From Trueperaceae bacterium (lineage in GTDB: Bacteria > Deinococcota > Deinococci > Deinococcales > Trueperaceae): 38,535 nt of DNA. Under the pieces are notes generated by a model. The model was not told the origin of the DNA, searched no databases, and saw nothing but the letters and a program-made list of their open reading frames with translations. Made by a program: the position numbers and the translations under genes. Position 1 is the first letter of the stretch; every line of letters begins with the position of its first letter. Positions 27,157 through 37,826 of this stretch are shown piece after piece. The stretch is from NCBI GenBank assembly GCA_003556805.1, contig PWQI01000070.1, positions 1 through 38,535 of the forward strand. Reading direction: 5' to 3'.

Positions 27157-28470
27157 ATGAGCAACCGATCGATCGCAGAGCGCCGCGAGGCCTCCGTCAC
27201 GCGCGCCGCCGCCAGCGTCCATCCGATCTCCCCCGTCAAGGGCCTCGGCAGCTACGTCTGGGACGCCGACGGCACGCGCTACCTCGACTGGACCGTCGGC
27301 ATCGCCGTGATGAACATCGGCCACTCGCACCCGCGCGTCGTCGACGCCGTCCAGCGGCAGGTGGCCGAGTTCCAACACCTGTGCTTCGCGGTCGGCATGC
27401 ACGAGAGCTACGTGGCGGTGGCCGAGCGGCTCGCTTCGATCGCGCCCGGGCCGTCGCCCAAACGCGCGTTCCTCGTCAACTCCGGCGCCGAGGCGGTCGA
27501 GAACACCGTCAAGATCGCCCGCGTCGCCACCGGTCGTCAGGGCATCGTGGCGTTCACGCACGCGTTCCACGGCCGGACCCACATGGGGCTCTCGCTGACG
27601 GGCAAGGCCGACCCCTACAAGGCGGGCTTCGCTCCGCGGGCGGCCGAGGTGTACCGCGCCGCCTACCCGTACGTGTACCGCAACCCCTACGGCCTCCATG
27701 GCGACGCCGCCGCCGACGCCTACCTGGCACAACTCCAGGACCTCGTGAAGACGACGATCGGCGAGAGCGAGGTCGCCGCGTTCCTGCTCGAGCCGGTGGC
27801 CGGCGAGGGCGGCTTCATCCCTGCACCGGAACGCTTCTTGCGGGGGCTGCGCGCGTACGCCGACCGGATCGGTGCGCTCTGGATCGACGACGAGGTCCAG
27901 TCCGGCATGGGCCGCACCGGGCGCTGGTGGGCGGTCGACCACTACGACCTGGAACCCGACCTGGTCGCGACGGCGAAGGCGCTCGCGAGCGGCTTCCCAC
28001 TCGGCGCCGTCGTCGGGCGCGAGTCGGTGATGAACGCGCTCGAGCCGGCGATGTTGGGGTCGACGTTCGGAGGCAACCCGACCGCCTGCGCGGCGGCGCT
28101 CGCCACGATGGACGTGATCGAAGACGAAGGCCTGTTGGCGCGCGCCCAGACGATCGGTGCCGTGCTGCGCGAGCGGTTAGAGACGCTGCAGGCCCGCACG
28201 CCGCGGCTCGGCGACGTGCGCGGCCTGGGTGCGATGGTCGGCCTGGAGTTCGTGGCCGAGGATGGCCACAGCCCGGACCCAGCGCTCGTGCAGCGCATCG
28301 TCGAAGACTGCCGCGAGCGGGGGCTGCTGATCCTGCCGACGGGCACGTACGGCAACGTGATCCGGTTGCTGCCACCGATCCGCATGAGCGACGCTGAGCT
28401 CGCCGAAGGCATGGCGACGCTGGAAGCGGCGATCGCAGCCGCGCTGCGCGAGGCGCCCGTCCCGGCCTGA
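27157..28470 (+). CDS. class III (4-aminobutyrate/acetylornithine-type) aminotransferase
   Basis: GSYVWDADGTRYLDWTVGIAVMNIGHSHPRVV, FLVNSGAEAVENTVKIAR, AFHGRTHMGLSLT, LLEPVAGEGGFIPAP, LWIDDEVQSGMGRTGRWWA, ATAKALASGFPLGAVVG; SD GAGGAGG. Confidence 0.9.
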   Translation: MSNRSIAERREASVTRAAASVHPISPVKGLGSYVWDADGTRYLDWTVGIAVMNIGHSHPRVVDAVQRQVAEFQHLCFAVGMHESYVAVAERLASIAPGPSPKRAFLVNSGAEAVENTVKIARVATGRQGIVAFTHAFHGRTHMGLSLTGKADPYKAGFAPRAAEVYRAAYPYVYRNPYGLHGDAAADAYLAQLQDLVKTTIGESEVAAFLLEPVAGEGGFIPAPERFLRGLRAYADRIGALWIDDEVQSGMGRTGRWWAVDHYDLEPDLVATAKALASGFPLGAVVGRESVMNALEPAMLGSTFGGNPTACAAALATMDVIEDEGLLARAQTIGAVLRERLETLQARTPRLGDVRGLGAMVGLEFVAEDGHSPDPALVQRIVEDCRERGLLILPTGTYGNVIRLLPPIRMSDAELAEGMATLEAAIAAALREAPVPA

Positions 28471-28487
28471 GACCCGGGGCTCGGCGC

Positions 28488-29342
28488 TCAGCCGCGTTCG
28501 ATGGGGACGCCGACCATGTTGCCCCACTCGGTCCACGAGCCGTCGTAGTTGCGCACGTCCGGGTAGCCGAGGAGTTCGTGCAGCACGAACCAGGTGTGGC
28601 TGCTGCGCTCGGCGATGCGGCAGTACGTGATCACCGGGGCGTCCGGACTCACACCGGCCTCCGCGTAGAGGGCGCGGAGTTCGTCGCGGGAGCGGAACGT
28701 GCCGTCGGCGCGCACGGCCATGGCCCACGGCACGTTGGCCGCGCCTGGGATGTGGCCGCCACGCTGGGCGCCCTCCTGCGGGTACTCCGGCATGTGCAGC
28801 TTCTCGCCCGAGAACTCCTGCGGGCTCCGCACGTCGACCAGCGAGCCGCGCCCGTCCTTGACCGCCAGAAGGTGCTGCATCACGTCGCCCGCGAAGGCGC
28901 GGATGGACGCGTCGCGGTAGGGGACGCGGTACTGCACCGGTGTCACCGCCGGCGCCGTGGCCTCCAGCGCTCTCCCCTCCGCGACCCACTTCTGGCGCCC
29001 GCCGTCCATCAGGCGTACGTCGTCGTGCCCGTTGTACCTGAAGAACCAGTACGCGTAGGCGGCCCACCAGTTCGACTTGTCGCCGTAGAGGACCACGGTG
29101 TGATCAACGCCGATGCCTTTTGCGCCCATGAGCTTCGCGAAGCCGTCGGCGTCGACGAAGTCGCGCACGTCGGGCCGCTGGAGCTCGGTGAGCCAGTCGA
29201 GCGTGACGGCGCCAGGGATGTGGCCCTGCGCGTACAAGAGCACGTCCTCATCGACCTCGACCAGCCGGACGGTGGGGTCGTCGAGGTGATCGTTCACCCA
29301 ATCCGTGCTGACGAGGACGTCGCGCCTCAGGTGGTCATGCAT
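28488..29342 (-). CDS. sulfurtransferase (thiosulfate sulfurtransferase, two rhodanese domains)
   Basis: [23 protein letters not shown]..., [24 protein letters not shown], active-site [26 protein letters not shown]. Confidence 0.92.
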   Translation of the reverse strand: MHDHLRRDVLVSTDWVNDHLDDPTVRLVEVDEDVLLYAQGHIPGAVTLDWLTELQRPDVRDFVDADGFAKLMGAKGIGVDHTVVLYGDKSNWWAAYAYWFFRYNGHDDVRLMDGGRQKWVAEGRALEATAPAVTPVQYRVPYRDASIRAFAGDVMQHLLAVKDGRGSLVDVRSPQEFSGEKLHMPEYPQEGAQRGGHIPGAANVPWAMAVRADGTFRSRDELRALYAEAGVSPDAPVITYCRIAERSSHTWFVLHELLGYPDVRNYDGSWTEWGNMVGVPIERG

Positions 29343-29472
29343 GCTGTACTCCTTCGGTTCCCCCGGGGATCATCAGCCTACGCGACGGAGCGGCCCGGGC
29401 CGACGTCCGAGGCGACCGCGCGCAGTGCGAACGCCGAACGTGCCCGCCGAGAGCGCGTGCTACGCTCGCGCC

Positions 29473-30135
29473 GTGTCAGAGACGATCATCGCTCCATCCG
29501 TCCTGGCCGCCGATCTGGGTCGATTGGCGGAGCAGGTGGCCGCCGTGGAAGAGGCTGGCGCGACCTGGCTCCACGTCGACGTCATGGACGGCCACTTCGT
29601 GCCCAACCTCAGCTTCGGCGCCCCCGTGGTCGCGGCCGTCCGGCGTGCGACACGCTGCTTCGTCGACGTGCATCTCATGATCGAGGCGCCCGAGCGCTGG
29701 GTCGAGACCTTCGTCGCTGCGGGCGCCGACCTGGTGAGCGTCCACGCCGAGGCCACGCCGAACGTCCATCGGGCGTTGGCGGCGATTCGCTCGGCGGGCG
29801 CCAAAGTGGGCTTGGCCGTGAACCCGCTCACGCCGCTGGCGATTTTCGAGGAGGCGCTGGGCGAGATCGACCTCGCGCTGGTGATGTCGGTCGACCCGGG
29901 ATTCGGCGGGCAGCGCTACCTACCCGGCGCGAACGTGCGCCTGGAGCGCCTGCGTCACCTGCGCGACGCGAAAGCGCCGCACGTGTTGCTGCAGGTCGAC
30001 GGCGGCATCGACGAGAGCACCATCGGAGCCGCACGCCGGGCCGGTGCCGACGTGCTCGTTGCAGGCAGCGCCGTGTTCGGGTCCGACGACCCCGGTGCGG
30101 CGTTCGCACGACTCGGGAGCGCGGCACGCTCCTGA
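29473..30135 (+). CDS. rpe: ribulose-phosphate 3-epimerase
   Basis: IIAPSVLAADLGRLAEQV, HVDVMDGHFVPNLSFGAPVV, VDVHLMIEAPERW, MSVDPGFGGQRY, QVDGGIDEST, VLVAGSAVFG; GTG start 6 nt after TACGCT. Confidence 0.94.
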   Translation: MSETIIAPSVLAADLGRLAEQVAAVEEAGATWLHVDVMDGHFVPNLSFGAPVVAAVRRATRCFVDVHLMIEAPERWVETFVAAGADLVSVHAEATPNVHRALAAIRSAGAKVGLAVNPLTPLAIFEEALGEIDLALVMSVDPGFGGQRYLPGANVRLERLRHLRDAKAPHVLLQVDGGIDESTIGAARRAGADVLVAGSAVFGSDDPGAAFARLGSAARS

Positions 30136-30138
30136 GGC

Positions 30139-31092
30139 TCAGGCTGCGTCGAGGAAGCGTCCCATGCGGCGGAACCGCTCCCGCCGCTCGCGGATGAGGT
30201 CGTCGGGTGCGCGCGAACGGAGCTCGGCAAACGCCCGCTCGATGGTGACGCGAACGGTCTCGATCGCCGCGCCCGGGTCCTTGTGCGCGCCACCGATCGG
30301 CTCTTCGATCACCTCGTCGACGACGCCCTGCTCGAGCAGGTCGTAGGCGGTGAGCTTGAGCGCTTCGGCCGCGCTGGGTGCCTCGGCTGCATCGCGCCAG
30401 CGGATCGCGGCGCACGACTCGGGGCTGATCACCGAGTAGATGGCGTGCTCCAAGATGAACACCCGGTTGGCGACGCCGATCGCCAGCGCGCCGCCCGAAC
30501 CGCCCTCGCCGATCACGACGCTCACGGCTGGCACGCGCAACCGACTCATGCGCTGGATGCTGGCCGCGATCACCCAGGCCTGCCCCTGCTCCTCGGCGGC
30601 GATGCCGGGGTACGCGCCCGGCGTGTCGATCAGGGTCACCACGGGCAGGTTGAACTTGTCGGCCAGGTCGAACAGCCGCATGGCCTTGCGGTACCCGCTC
30701 GGGTGCGCCATGCCGAAGTTGCGGTGGATGTTCTCCTTGGTGTCGCGCCCCTTCTGCTGGGCGAGCACCACGACCCCGGTGTCGCCGAGGCGCGCGAGGC
30801 CACCGACCAGTGCCGTGTCGTCACCCATCGTGCGGTCGCCGTGCAGCTCGGTGAAGTCGTCGACGACCCGCGTGAGGTAGTCGAGCGCGGTCGGTCGACC
30901 CGGCGCGCGCGCGACCTGGACGCGCTGCCAGCGGCTGAGGTTGGCGAAGGTGTCGCGCGTGAGCGTCACCAGGCGCTGCTCGAGCGCACTGATCTCGCCC
31001 GACAGGTCGACGTCTTGCTCCTGAGCGAAGGAGCGCATGTCGCGGATGCGGGCCTCGAGCTCGTCGATCGATTTCTCAAACGGCAGGGGCAC
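30139..31092 (-). CDS. accA: acetyl-CoA carboxylase carboxyltransferase subunit alpha
   Basis: [108 protein letters not shown]. Confidence 0.95.
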   Translation of the reverse strand: MPLPFEKSIDELEARIRDMRSFAQEQDVDLSGEISALEQRLVTLTRDTFANLSRWQRVQVARAPGRPTALDYLTRVVDDFTELHGDRTMGDDTALVGGLARLGDTGVVVLAQQKGRDTKENIHRNFGMAHPSGYRKAMRLFDLADKFNLPVVTLIDTPGAYPGIAAEEQGQAWVIAASIQRMSRLRVPAVSVVIGEGGSGGALAIGVANRVFILEHAIYSVISPESCAAIRWRDAAEAPSAAEALKLTAYDLLEQGVVDEVIEEPIGGAHKDPGAAIETVRVTIERAFAELRSRAPDDLIRERRERFRRMGRFLDAA

Positions 31093-32056
31093 GGACGGCC
31101 GCCTCCTCGTCCTCGTCGTGACCTATTGCTTCGTCCGGTTCCTCGGCGACGTCGTCTGGCTCGGTCGACGCGGCCTCCGGGAGGGCCGCCGGGACCACGC
31201 CCGCCGTACCGATGCCGGCGAGCAGCAGCCGGGTGAACGCAGCGATGCGGGCCTTGAGCTCGGAGCGCGGGATGACGTCGTCGAGCATGCCCTTGCGCAG
31301 CAAGAACTCGGAGCGTTGGAAGCCCTCGGGCAGGTCTTGCTTGATCGTCTGCTGGATGACCCGAGGTCCGGCGAAGCAGATCAACGCGCCGGGCTCGGCG
31401 ACCACGAGGTCGCCCAAGGTCGCGAAGCTGGCGGTCACGCCCCCGGTGGTGGGATCGCTCAGCACGCTCACGAACGGTAGACGCCGCTCCGACAGCGCCT
31501 CGAGCGCCACCGTCGTCTTCGCCATCTGCATCAGCGACAGCGCGCCCTCTTGCATGCGAGCACCGCCGGACGCCGAGACGCTGATCAGCGCCCGGCCCTC
31601 GTCGGCAGCGCGCTCGGCGGCGCGTGCGATCTCCTCGCCGACCACCGACCCCATCGACCCGCCCAGGAACGAGAAGTCCATCACGGCCAGCGTGACCGGG
31701 ATGCCGTGGAGCGTGGCCGCGCCCGTGACGATGGCATCGGGGCGTTGCGAGCGCTGCTGCACCGACGTCAGGCGCTCCCGATAGGGTTCGGTGTCGACGA
31801 AGCCGAGGGCGTCGACGGGCTCGACCGCACCCGACCAGCGCTCGAAGCTGCCCTCGTCGGCCAGCATCTCGACGCGCGCGTCGACAGGCATGCGCTCGTG
31901 ATGAGCGCACTCCGGACAGACGTACAGATTGGCCGCCAGGTCCTTACGATAGATCTGCGCGTGACAACCCGAGCACTTCAGCCACAACCCAGCCGGGCTG
32001 GCGTCGTCGTCGCCGCGGGTCGGCCGCTTGCGGCGGAACCAGCGTTCAAGCGCCAT
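31076..32056 (-). CDS. accD: acetyl-CoA carboxylase carboxyltransferase subunit beta
   Basis: Zn ribbon [94 protein letters not shown]. Confidence 0.95.
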   Translation of the reverse strand: MALERWFRRKRPTRGDDDASPAGLWLKCSGCHAQIYRKDLAANLYVCPECAHHERMPVDARVEMLADEGSFERWSGAVEPVDALGFVDTEPYRERLTSVQQRSQRPDAIVTGAATLHGIPVTLAVMDFSFLGGSMGSVVGEEIARAAERAADEGRALISVSASGGARMQEGALSLMQMAKTTVALEALSERRLPFVSVLSDPTTGGVTASFATLGDLVVAEPGALICFAGPRVIQQTIKQDLPEGFQRSEFLLRKGMLDDVIPRSELKARIAAFTRLLLAGIGTAGVVPAALPEAASTEPDDVAEEPDEAIGHDEDEEAAVRAPAV

Positions 32057-32122
32057 GCGTCCTCCTCGCCGGGGCTGGCCACGACCAGCACGCGCCATGA
32101 TACACGCGCGGGCCGGCTCGCC

Positions 32123-32677
32123 TCACACGCTCCCCGGTCGCGTCGCATCGCCGGCGGTCGCGCTGCCGTCGTCGTCGGCACTGCGTTCGGCAGCGGCACC
32201 GTCGGAGTCGTTGCCGCCGCCGGCGTCAGCGCCCGCGGCGAGCGCCGCGCCGCTCGGTGCGGCGCTCGGTGCGCCGAGCTGCGGCGGACCATCCGGCAGC
32301 GCCATCTCGGAGCGCCCGACGAACGTCGCGCCATCCTCGATGTCGAGCGCGCCCGCGCGCACGTCGCCTTCGAGCACGCCACCCTTCCAGACCTCGACCT
32401 TGCCGCTCACGCGCACGGCGCCACGGACGCGACCGAGCACGACGAGCGCTGCCGCGACGATCGACGCTCCGTCGACGACGCCGTCCTTGGCGACCTCGAG
32501 CAACCCGTCGACCTCGACGTCGCCGTGGACGGCGCCGTGCAGACGCACACGCCCGCTCGCCTTCACGTCGCCGGTGATGGTGGTGCCGTGGTGGACGTAG
32601 GTGAAGCGCTCGTGCGCCTTCTCGCTCGTCGGTTCGTCGTTGACCGGGGGGCGATCGCGTTGGCTGCGTCGGAACAC
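32123..32677 (-). CDS. bactofilin / polymer-forming cytoskeletal protein
   Basis: GTG at 32677 with SD GGAGG; beta-helix repeat THHGTTITGDVKASGRVRLHGAVHGDVEVDGLLEVAKDGVVDGASIVAAALVVLGRVRGAVRVSGKVEVWKGGVLEGDVRAGALDIEDGATFVG. Confidence 0.85.
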   Translation of the reverse strand: MFRRSQRDRPPVNDEPTSEKAHERFTYVHHGTTITGDVKASGRVRLHGAVHGDVEVDGLLEVAKDGVVDGASIVAAALVVLGRVRGAVRVSGKVEVWKGGVLEGDVRAGALDIEDGATFVGRSEMALPDGPPQLGAPSAAPSGAALAAGADAGGGNDSDGAAAERSADDDGSATAGDATRPGSV

Positions 32678-32812
32678 GGGGTCCTCCAAGCGCGGGCGGA
32701 CTTGTCGCCGGCGGCGGCTCGCAGGCGGCCAGCGGCGAGGCTGGTTGTACCACGCGCACGCTGGGGCGGGCCGTCGCGTGCCGTCCGGGCGCGGCCGCCC
32801 GGCACGCGCGCC

Positions 32813-32841
32813 TTGTGGGGTGCGGCGGCCCGTCGTATCGT
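32813..32841 (+). promoter_or_regulatory. promoter of the SDR-like gene (TTGTGG-N17-TATCGT), leaderless start 7 nt downstream
   Basis: -35 TTGTGG 32813-32818; -10 TATCGT 32836-32841; ATG 32849. Confidence 0.6.
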
Positions 32842-32848
32842 GGGCTGC

Positions 32849-33844
32849 ATGAAGAGCGCAAGGGTCGTCCTGGTCACGAACGTCGGCCAGGGCTTCGGTC
32901 GCGCCGTGGCGCTGTCGTTTGGACACGCCGGATACGACGTCGTGTGCGCCGATCCCGACGTCGATTTGGCGTCGAAGACCGCCGCGGAGGTCGAAGAGGT
33001 CGGAGGTCAGTCGATCCCCGTGCAGGTCGACATGACGTCGCTGCTCGAGGTCCGCTCGGCGTTCGCCAAGGTCTTCGAGATCTTCGGCGTCCTCGGGGGG
33101 GTCGTCCACGTCGCGAACCAGACCAGCCACGCGCGCTTCGACGATCTGTCCGAGAGCGAGTTCGCCGAGCTCTTGCGCGAAGACGTCACGAGCACGTTCT
33201 TGCTGCTGCGAACCGCGAACCGGCTGCTGCGTTCGGGCTGGGTGGTGATCGTCACGCCCCCCGGGACGCCCGAGCACCCGCAGATGGCGGGCATCCAGGG
33301 GGCGATCAACGGCCTCGCCACGGCCATCGCGCTCGCTCCTGAGCGAGCCCCCGTGGCCGTGCGCGCGAGCGATGCCTACGGCTTCGAGACCGAGCCCGGC
33401 TCGGTCCGGCCACGCATCAACCTGGTCGTGCCGTCGCGGGCGGCGTCCGACCCTCGCAGCGACGCGCCGCTCGTGCACGCCGTGCGCTTCCTCGGCTCCG
33501 CTGCGGCCAGCGGCATGCAAGGCGCCGTGTTGCCCGTCGAGCTCCCTCCCCCACCGAAGGTGGTGGAGACGCTCCTCCCAGAGGTGCAGGCGGCCCTCGA
33601 CGACACCGTGCGACAGGGCGACCTCGACGAGGACGACGGGCTCCCCGACGTCTTCGACGACGCGGAGTTGCGCGACGAGATCACGGCGGCCGGTCTCGAC
33701 GACAGCTCGCTCGAGGGCGCCGATGCGACGCTGGAGCGCCTCGAGGAGGCCGCCGAGCAGGCCGACAGGCAGCGCGGGACCGCCGAGGAGACCGCTGCCA
33801 GGCTGCGCTGGGAGGCCGCCGACCTGGGCGGGTGGCAGCGTTGA
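32849..33844 (+). CDS. SDR-fold (short-chain dehydrogenase-like) protein with degenerate active site and acidic C-terminal tail
   Basis: MKSARVVLVTNVGQGFGRAVALSFGHAGYDVV resembles the SDR cofactor motif; region WVVIVTPPGTPEHPQMAGIQGAINGLATAIA occupies the YxxxK position without Tyr/Lys; acidic tail from ~33590. Confidence 0.7.
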   Translation: MKSARVVLVTNVGQGFGRAVALSFGHAGYDVVCADPDVDLASKTAAEVEEVGGQSIPVQVDMTSLLEVRSAFAKVFEIFGVLGGVVHVANQTSHARFDDLSESEFAELLREDVTSTFLLLRTANRLLRSGWVVIVTPPGTPEHPQMAGIQGAINGLATAIALAPERAPVAVRASDAYGFETEPGSVRPRINLVVPSRAASDPRSDAPLVHAVRFLGSAAASGMQGAVLPVELPPPPKVVETLLPEVQAALDDTVRQGDLDEDDGLPDVFDDAELRDEITAAGLDDSSLEGADATLERLEEAAEQADRQRGTAEETAARLRWEAADLGGWQR

Positions 33845-34344
33845 AGTGCCCGTTCTGTTCGTCGGACGACACCCGTGTCGTCAACTCGCGCCCCTCGGAC
33901 GAGGGCGCCGCCATCCGACGGCGACGCGAGTGCAACGTCTGCCATCTCCGCTTCACCACCTACGAGCGCGCGCAGTTCGAGGCGCTGATGGTGCGCAAGC
34001 GCTCGGGACGGCGCGAGGTGTTCGATCCCGACAAACTCCTGGCGAAGCTGGCGATCGCGTGCAACAAGCGACCCATCACCGACAAGCAGCTGCGAGGCTT
34101 CGCATACGGCTTCGAGGACGACGTGTCCACGCCCGAGATCGACAGCGAGGAGATCGGTCGCCGTACGCTGGCGTTCCTGAAGGTGCTCGACGACGTCGCC
34201 TACATCCGCTTCCTGTCGGTGTATCGCGACTTCGACTCGGTCGACCGTTTCATCGAGGAGATCCGGCAACTCGGCAGCAATCGCGGCGAGACCACGCAAC
34301 CCACGCTGGAGCAACTGGCCGAGGAGAGCGCGCGCGACACCTGA
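33841..34344 (+). CDS. nrdR: transcriptional repressor NrdR
   Basis: [72 protein letters not shown]; likely TTG start at 33841 (or GTG at 33832), overlapping the upstream stop. Confidence 0.93.
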   Translation: MKCPFCSSDDTRVVNSRPSDEGAAIRRRRECNVCHLRFTTYERAQFEALMVRKRSGRREVFDPDKLLAKLAIACNKRPITDKQLRGFAYGFEDDVSTPEIDSEEIGRRTLAFLKVLDDVAYIRFLSVYRDFDSVDRFIEEIRQLGSNRGETTQPTLEQLAEESARDT

Positions 34345-34357
34345 TGCCCCCGGCGCC

Positions 34358-34386
34358 TTGCCGTTGAGGGCGAGCCGTGCTAGCAT
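34358..34386 (+). promoter_or_regulatory. promoter of rplM-rpsI (TTGCCG-N17-TAGCAT)
   Basis: -35 TTGCCG 34358-34363; -10 TAGCAT 34381-34386; ~88-nt 5' UTR before ATG 34481. Confidence 0.6.
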
Positions 34387-34480
34387 CGCGTTTGGTCTCG
34401 CGTCCGTCGGCCAGGCGTCACCACCGCCGCCCCCCGATCGTCCCGACGGCGACACCACCTCCGAAAGGTGCGTCGAAAGC

Positions 34481-34906
34481 ATGAGCACGTACTTCCCGAA
34501 GGAGTCCCAGAACGACTGGGTGTTGGTCGACGCCACGGGCCAGACCGTGGGCCGGCTCGCCACCCAGATCGCCAGTGTGCTCCGTGGCAAACACAAGCCC
34601 GACTTCACCCCCAACCAGGCCGGTGGCGATTTCGTCGTCGTCGTGAACGCCGAGAAGGTCGTCTTCACCGGCAACAAGCTCGAGCAGAAGGTGTACACCC
34701 GCTACACCGGCTACCCTGGCGGCCTCAAGCTGACCACGGCCGGCGAGATGCTCGAGAAGCACCCAGAGCGCGTGCTCGAGAAGGCGGTCTGGGGCATGTT
34801 GCCCAAGAACCGCCTGGGCCGCAAACTGATCCGGCGCCTGAAGGTCTACGCCGGCGAGGCGCACCCGCACGCCGCGCAGCAGCCCGCGCAGATGGAGCTC
34901 CGTTGA
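34481..34906 (+). CDS. rplM: 50S ribosomal protein L13
   Basis: [71 protein letters not shown]. Confidence 0.97.
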   Translation: MSTYFPKESQNDWVLVDATGQTVGRLATQIASVLRGKHKPDFTPNQAGGDFVVVVNAEKVVFTGNKLEQKVYTRYTGYPGGLKLTTAGEMLEKHPERVLEKAVWGMLPKNRLGRKLIRRLKVYAGEAHPHAAQQPAQMELR

Positions 34907-35292
34907 TGGAACAGTATTACGGCACCGGACGTCGCAAGGCGGCTGTCGCGCGGGTCTTCCTGCGCCCCGGCAACGGCCGCATCACCGTGAACGGCAAGGA
35001 GTTCCAGGACTACTTCCGCGGCATCCTCGTGGGCGTCCAGGCACTCGAACCTCTCAAGGTGACGAACACCGCCGGGCGCTACGACGCGCTGATCACCGTC
35101 GCCGGCGGTGGCCCCAGCGGCCAGGCCGACGCGATCAAGCTCGGCGTCGCGCGTGCGCTCCTGAAGGTCGACCCGAACTTCCGCCCCGCCCTCAAGACCG
35201 GCGGCTACCTCACGCGCGATGCACGCATCGTCGAGAGCAAGAAGTACGGTCTCAAGAAGGCGCGCCGCGCCCCGCAGTTCAGCAAGCGCTGA
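34906..35292 (+). CDS. rpsI: 30S ribosomal protein S9
   Basis: [28 protein letters not shown]...[17 protein letters not shown]. Confidence 0.97.
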   Translation: MEQYYGTGRRKAAVARVFLRPGNGRITVNGKEFQDYFRGILVGVQALEPLKVTNTAGRYDALITVAGGGPSGQADAIKLGVARALLKVDPNFRPALKTGGYLTRDARIVESKKYGLKKARRAPQFSKR

Positions 35293-35317
35293 GCCACACC
35301 GCCCTGATGGGCGTTCG

Positions 35318-35350
35318 CGCTGGCCCGGCGACCTCGGTCCCGGGCCAGCG
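35318..35350 (+). terminator. hairpin downstream of rpsI
   Basis: CGCTGGCCCGG-(11 nt)-CCGGGCCAGCG followed by TTCGT. Confidence 0.6.
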
Positions 35351-35414
35351 TTCGTGAGCATCGCGGCGCAGGCGGCAGCCCGTGCCGCCTGCGCCGAGCC
35401 GGGAGCCGCCGCGC

Positions 35415-36215
35415 ATGGACGCGTTACAAGCCACCATCCTGGGCGTCGTGCAGGGCCTCACCGAGTTCCTGCCCGTCTCGAGCTCCGGCCACTTGGCGCT
35501 CGCCACCTACCATCTCGGTTGGGGCGACGGGTTGCCGCTGTGGGTCGGGGTCGCGACGAACACCGGCACGCTGCTGGCGGTGCTCGTCTACCTCCGCAGC
35601 GACGTCGCCACCGCTGCGAGTGGCTTCCTGCGCGGCCTCGTGTCGAGCGCCGCGCGGCGCGAGGAGGGTTGGCGCCTGGCCCTGCTGGTGCTGGTGGGAT
35701 CGATCCCCACGGTGGTCATCGGTCTCGCGCTGCGGCCCGTGTTCGAGCAGTTGGGCCAGCCCGTGCCCGTCGCCATCGCCCTGACCGTGACCGGCCTGGT
35801 GCTGTGGACCGCCCCGCGGGGCGGCGCCAAGGACGGCCCGCCCAGACTGACGTTCGTCGATGCGCTGCTCGCCGGCGTCGCGCAGGGCATGGCCGTCGTC
35901 CCGGGCATCTCGCGCTCGGGCGCGACCATCGCCACGCTGCTGTGGCGTGGCGCCTCGGCCGACATGGCCCCCCGCCTGTCGTTCCTGATGTACCTGGTGG
36001 TGTCGTTCGGCGTCGCCATCCTCGAGGCCGATACGGTGCTGGGCGAACAGGTGGCGTGGGGGTCGCTGGCCGCGATGACGGTCGCCAGCTTCGTGGTCGG
36101 GTACGTCGCGCTGCACCTGCTGTTCGCGCTCCTGCGGCGCGGTCGCTTCCGCGTGTTCGCCCCCTACCTGTGGGCGCTCGCGGCGTTCACCCTGGTTCGC
36201 GTCGCGCTCGCCTGA
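35415..36215 (+). CDS. uppP: undecaprenyl-diphosphate phosphatase
   Basis: MDALQATILGVVQGLTEFLPVSSSGHL, GMAVVPGISRSGATIATLLWRG. Confidence 0.94.
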   Translation: MDALQATILGVVQGLTEFLPVSSSGHLALATYHLGWGDGLPLWVGVATNTGTLLAVLVYLRSDVATAASGFLRGLVSSAARREEGWRLALLVLVGSIPTVVIGLALRPVFEQLGQPVPVAIALTVTGLVLWTAPRGGAKDGPPRLTFVDALLAGVAQGMAVVPGISRSGATIATLLWRGASADMAPRLSFLMYLVVSFGVAILEADTVLGEQVAWGSLAAMTVASFVVGYVALHLLFALLRRGRFRVFAPYLWALAAFTLVRVALA

Positions 36216-36267
36216 GGCGCGCGCCGGGACCGGGGCTATGATGCTCTGATGATGTGAAGGAGGACGT

Positions 36268-37824
36268 ATGCCAGTCGTGACACGCATCGCCCCATCGCCC
36301 ACCGGCGCCCCGCACGTCGGGACGGCGTACGTCGGCCTGTTCAACTACGCGCTCGCGCGCCGCCACGGTGGCCGTTTCGTGCTGCGGCTCGAGGACACCG
36401 ACCGCCAGCGCTACCAAGTCGAGGCCGAGGAGCGGATCCTGGCGATGTTCGACTGGCTCGGCCTGCGCCCGGACGAGGGTCCGGGCATCGGCGGCGAGCA
36501 CGGACCCTACCGGCAGAGCGAACGCCTGGCGCACTACCAGGCCGCTGCCCAGCGCCTGATCGACGACGGCCACGCGTACCGCGCGTTCGAGACCCCGGAG
36601 GAGCTCGAGGCGATGCGGCTCGAGCAGCGCCGCCTCGGTCACGACCCGGGCTACGACGGGCGGGGCCGCCTGGTGGCGCCGGAGGACCAGGCACGGCGCG
36701 CCGCTGACGGCGAACCGCACGTGGTGCGGCTGCGCACGCCCGACACGGGCGACACGGGCTTCACCGACCTGTTGCGCGGTGAGGTACGCATCCCCAACGC
36801 CGAGATCCGCGACACCGTGCTGCTCAAGTCCGACGGCTTCCCCACCTATCACCTGGCGGTGGTGGTCGACGACCACCTGATGGGTGTGACGCACGTGATG
36901 CGCGCCGAGGAGTGGGTGACCTCCACGCCGATCCACGTGCTCCTCTACCGCGCCCTCGGCTGGGAGTTGCCGACCTTCGTGCACCTGCCGCTGCTGCGTA
37001 ACCCCGACGCGAACAAGACGAAGATCTCGAAGCGCAAGATGGACACGTCGGTGGAGAGCTACCGCCAACAGGGCATCCTGCCCGAGGCGCTCCTGAACTT
37101 CCTTGGCACGATGGGCTGGAGCATGCCCGACGGCCGCGAGGTCTTCTCGCTCGACGACCTGGTCGCGGCCTTCGACCCGGCGCGCATCTCGCTCGGCGGA
37201 CCCGTGTTCGACCTCAAGCGCTTGCGCAGTCTCAACGCGCGCTACCTGCGCGACGTGCTGAGCATCGAGGCGCTCGGCGAGCGCGTCCGCCCCTGGCTGC
37301 TGGAGCGCGGCATCACGGTCGACGACGAGGACTACCTCCTCGACGCGCTCGACGTCCTGCGGCCCCGGGCCGAGACGCTGCTGGAGCTCACCGATCAGCT
37401 CGTCCCCTTCTTCGAGAGCCGGCTGCGGTACGACGTCGACGCCCGGCGGCGCCTGGCGGCGGGCCAGAGCTACCTCGAGGACCTCGAGCGCGCCTTCGCG
37501 GCGCTCGAGTGGTTCGACGACGACGACGTCGACGAGTTGCTGCGCGGCTACGTCCAGCGCCAGGCGGTGCCGATGGGCAAGGTGATGATGCCGTTGCGCG
37601 TGGCGCTGACCGGCACGACGCAGGCGCCCGGCGTGGTCGACCTGGTCGTGATCATGGGCAAGGAGCGGACCATGGAGCGCATCGGTCAGGCGCTCCAGGC
37701 GATCAGCGAGGGCCTGCCGGACGACGATCCGGAGCGCCTCAAGGCGGAGGCCGAGGCGGCGGCCAAGGAGGCCGAGCGTGCCAAGCGTGGCCGGCGGCCG
37801 CTCACGGCCGCGGAGCGTGGCTGA
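36268..37824 (+). CDS. gltX: glutamate--tRNA ligase
   Basis: TRIAPSPTGAPHVGTAYVGLFNYALARRHGGRFVLRLEDTDRQR; KISKRKMD; SD AAGGAGG. Confidence 0.96.
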   Translation: MPVVTRIAPSPTGAPHVGTAYVGLFNYALARRHGGRFVLRLEDTDRQRYQVEAEERILAMFDWLGLRPDEGPGIGGEHGPYRQSERLAHYQAAAQRLIDDGHAYRAFETPEELEAMRLEQRRLGHDPGYDGRGRLVAPEDQARRAADGEPHVVRLRTPDTGDTGFTDLLRGEVRIPNAEIRDTVLLKSDGFPTYHLAVVVDDHLMGVTHVMRAEEWVTSTPIHVLLYRALGWELPTFVHLPLLRNPDANKTKISKRKMDTSVESYRQQGILPEALLNFLGTMGWSMPDGREVFSLDDLVAAFDPARISLGGPVFDLKRLRSLNARYLRDVLSIEALGERVRPWLLERGITVDDEDYLLDALDVLRPRAETLLELTDQLVPFFESRLRYDVDARRRLAAGQSYLEDLERAFAALEWFDDDDVDELLRGYVQRQAVPMGKVMMPLRVALTGTTQAPGVVDLVVIMGKERTMERIGQALQAISEGLPDDDPERLKAEAEAAAKEAERAKRGRRPLTAAERG

Positions 37825-37826
37825 GC

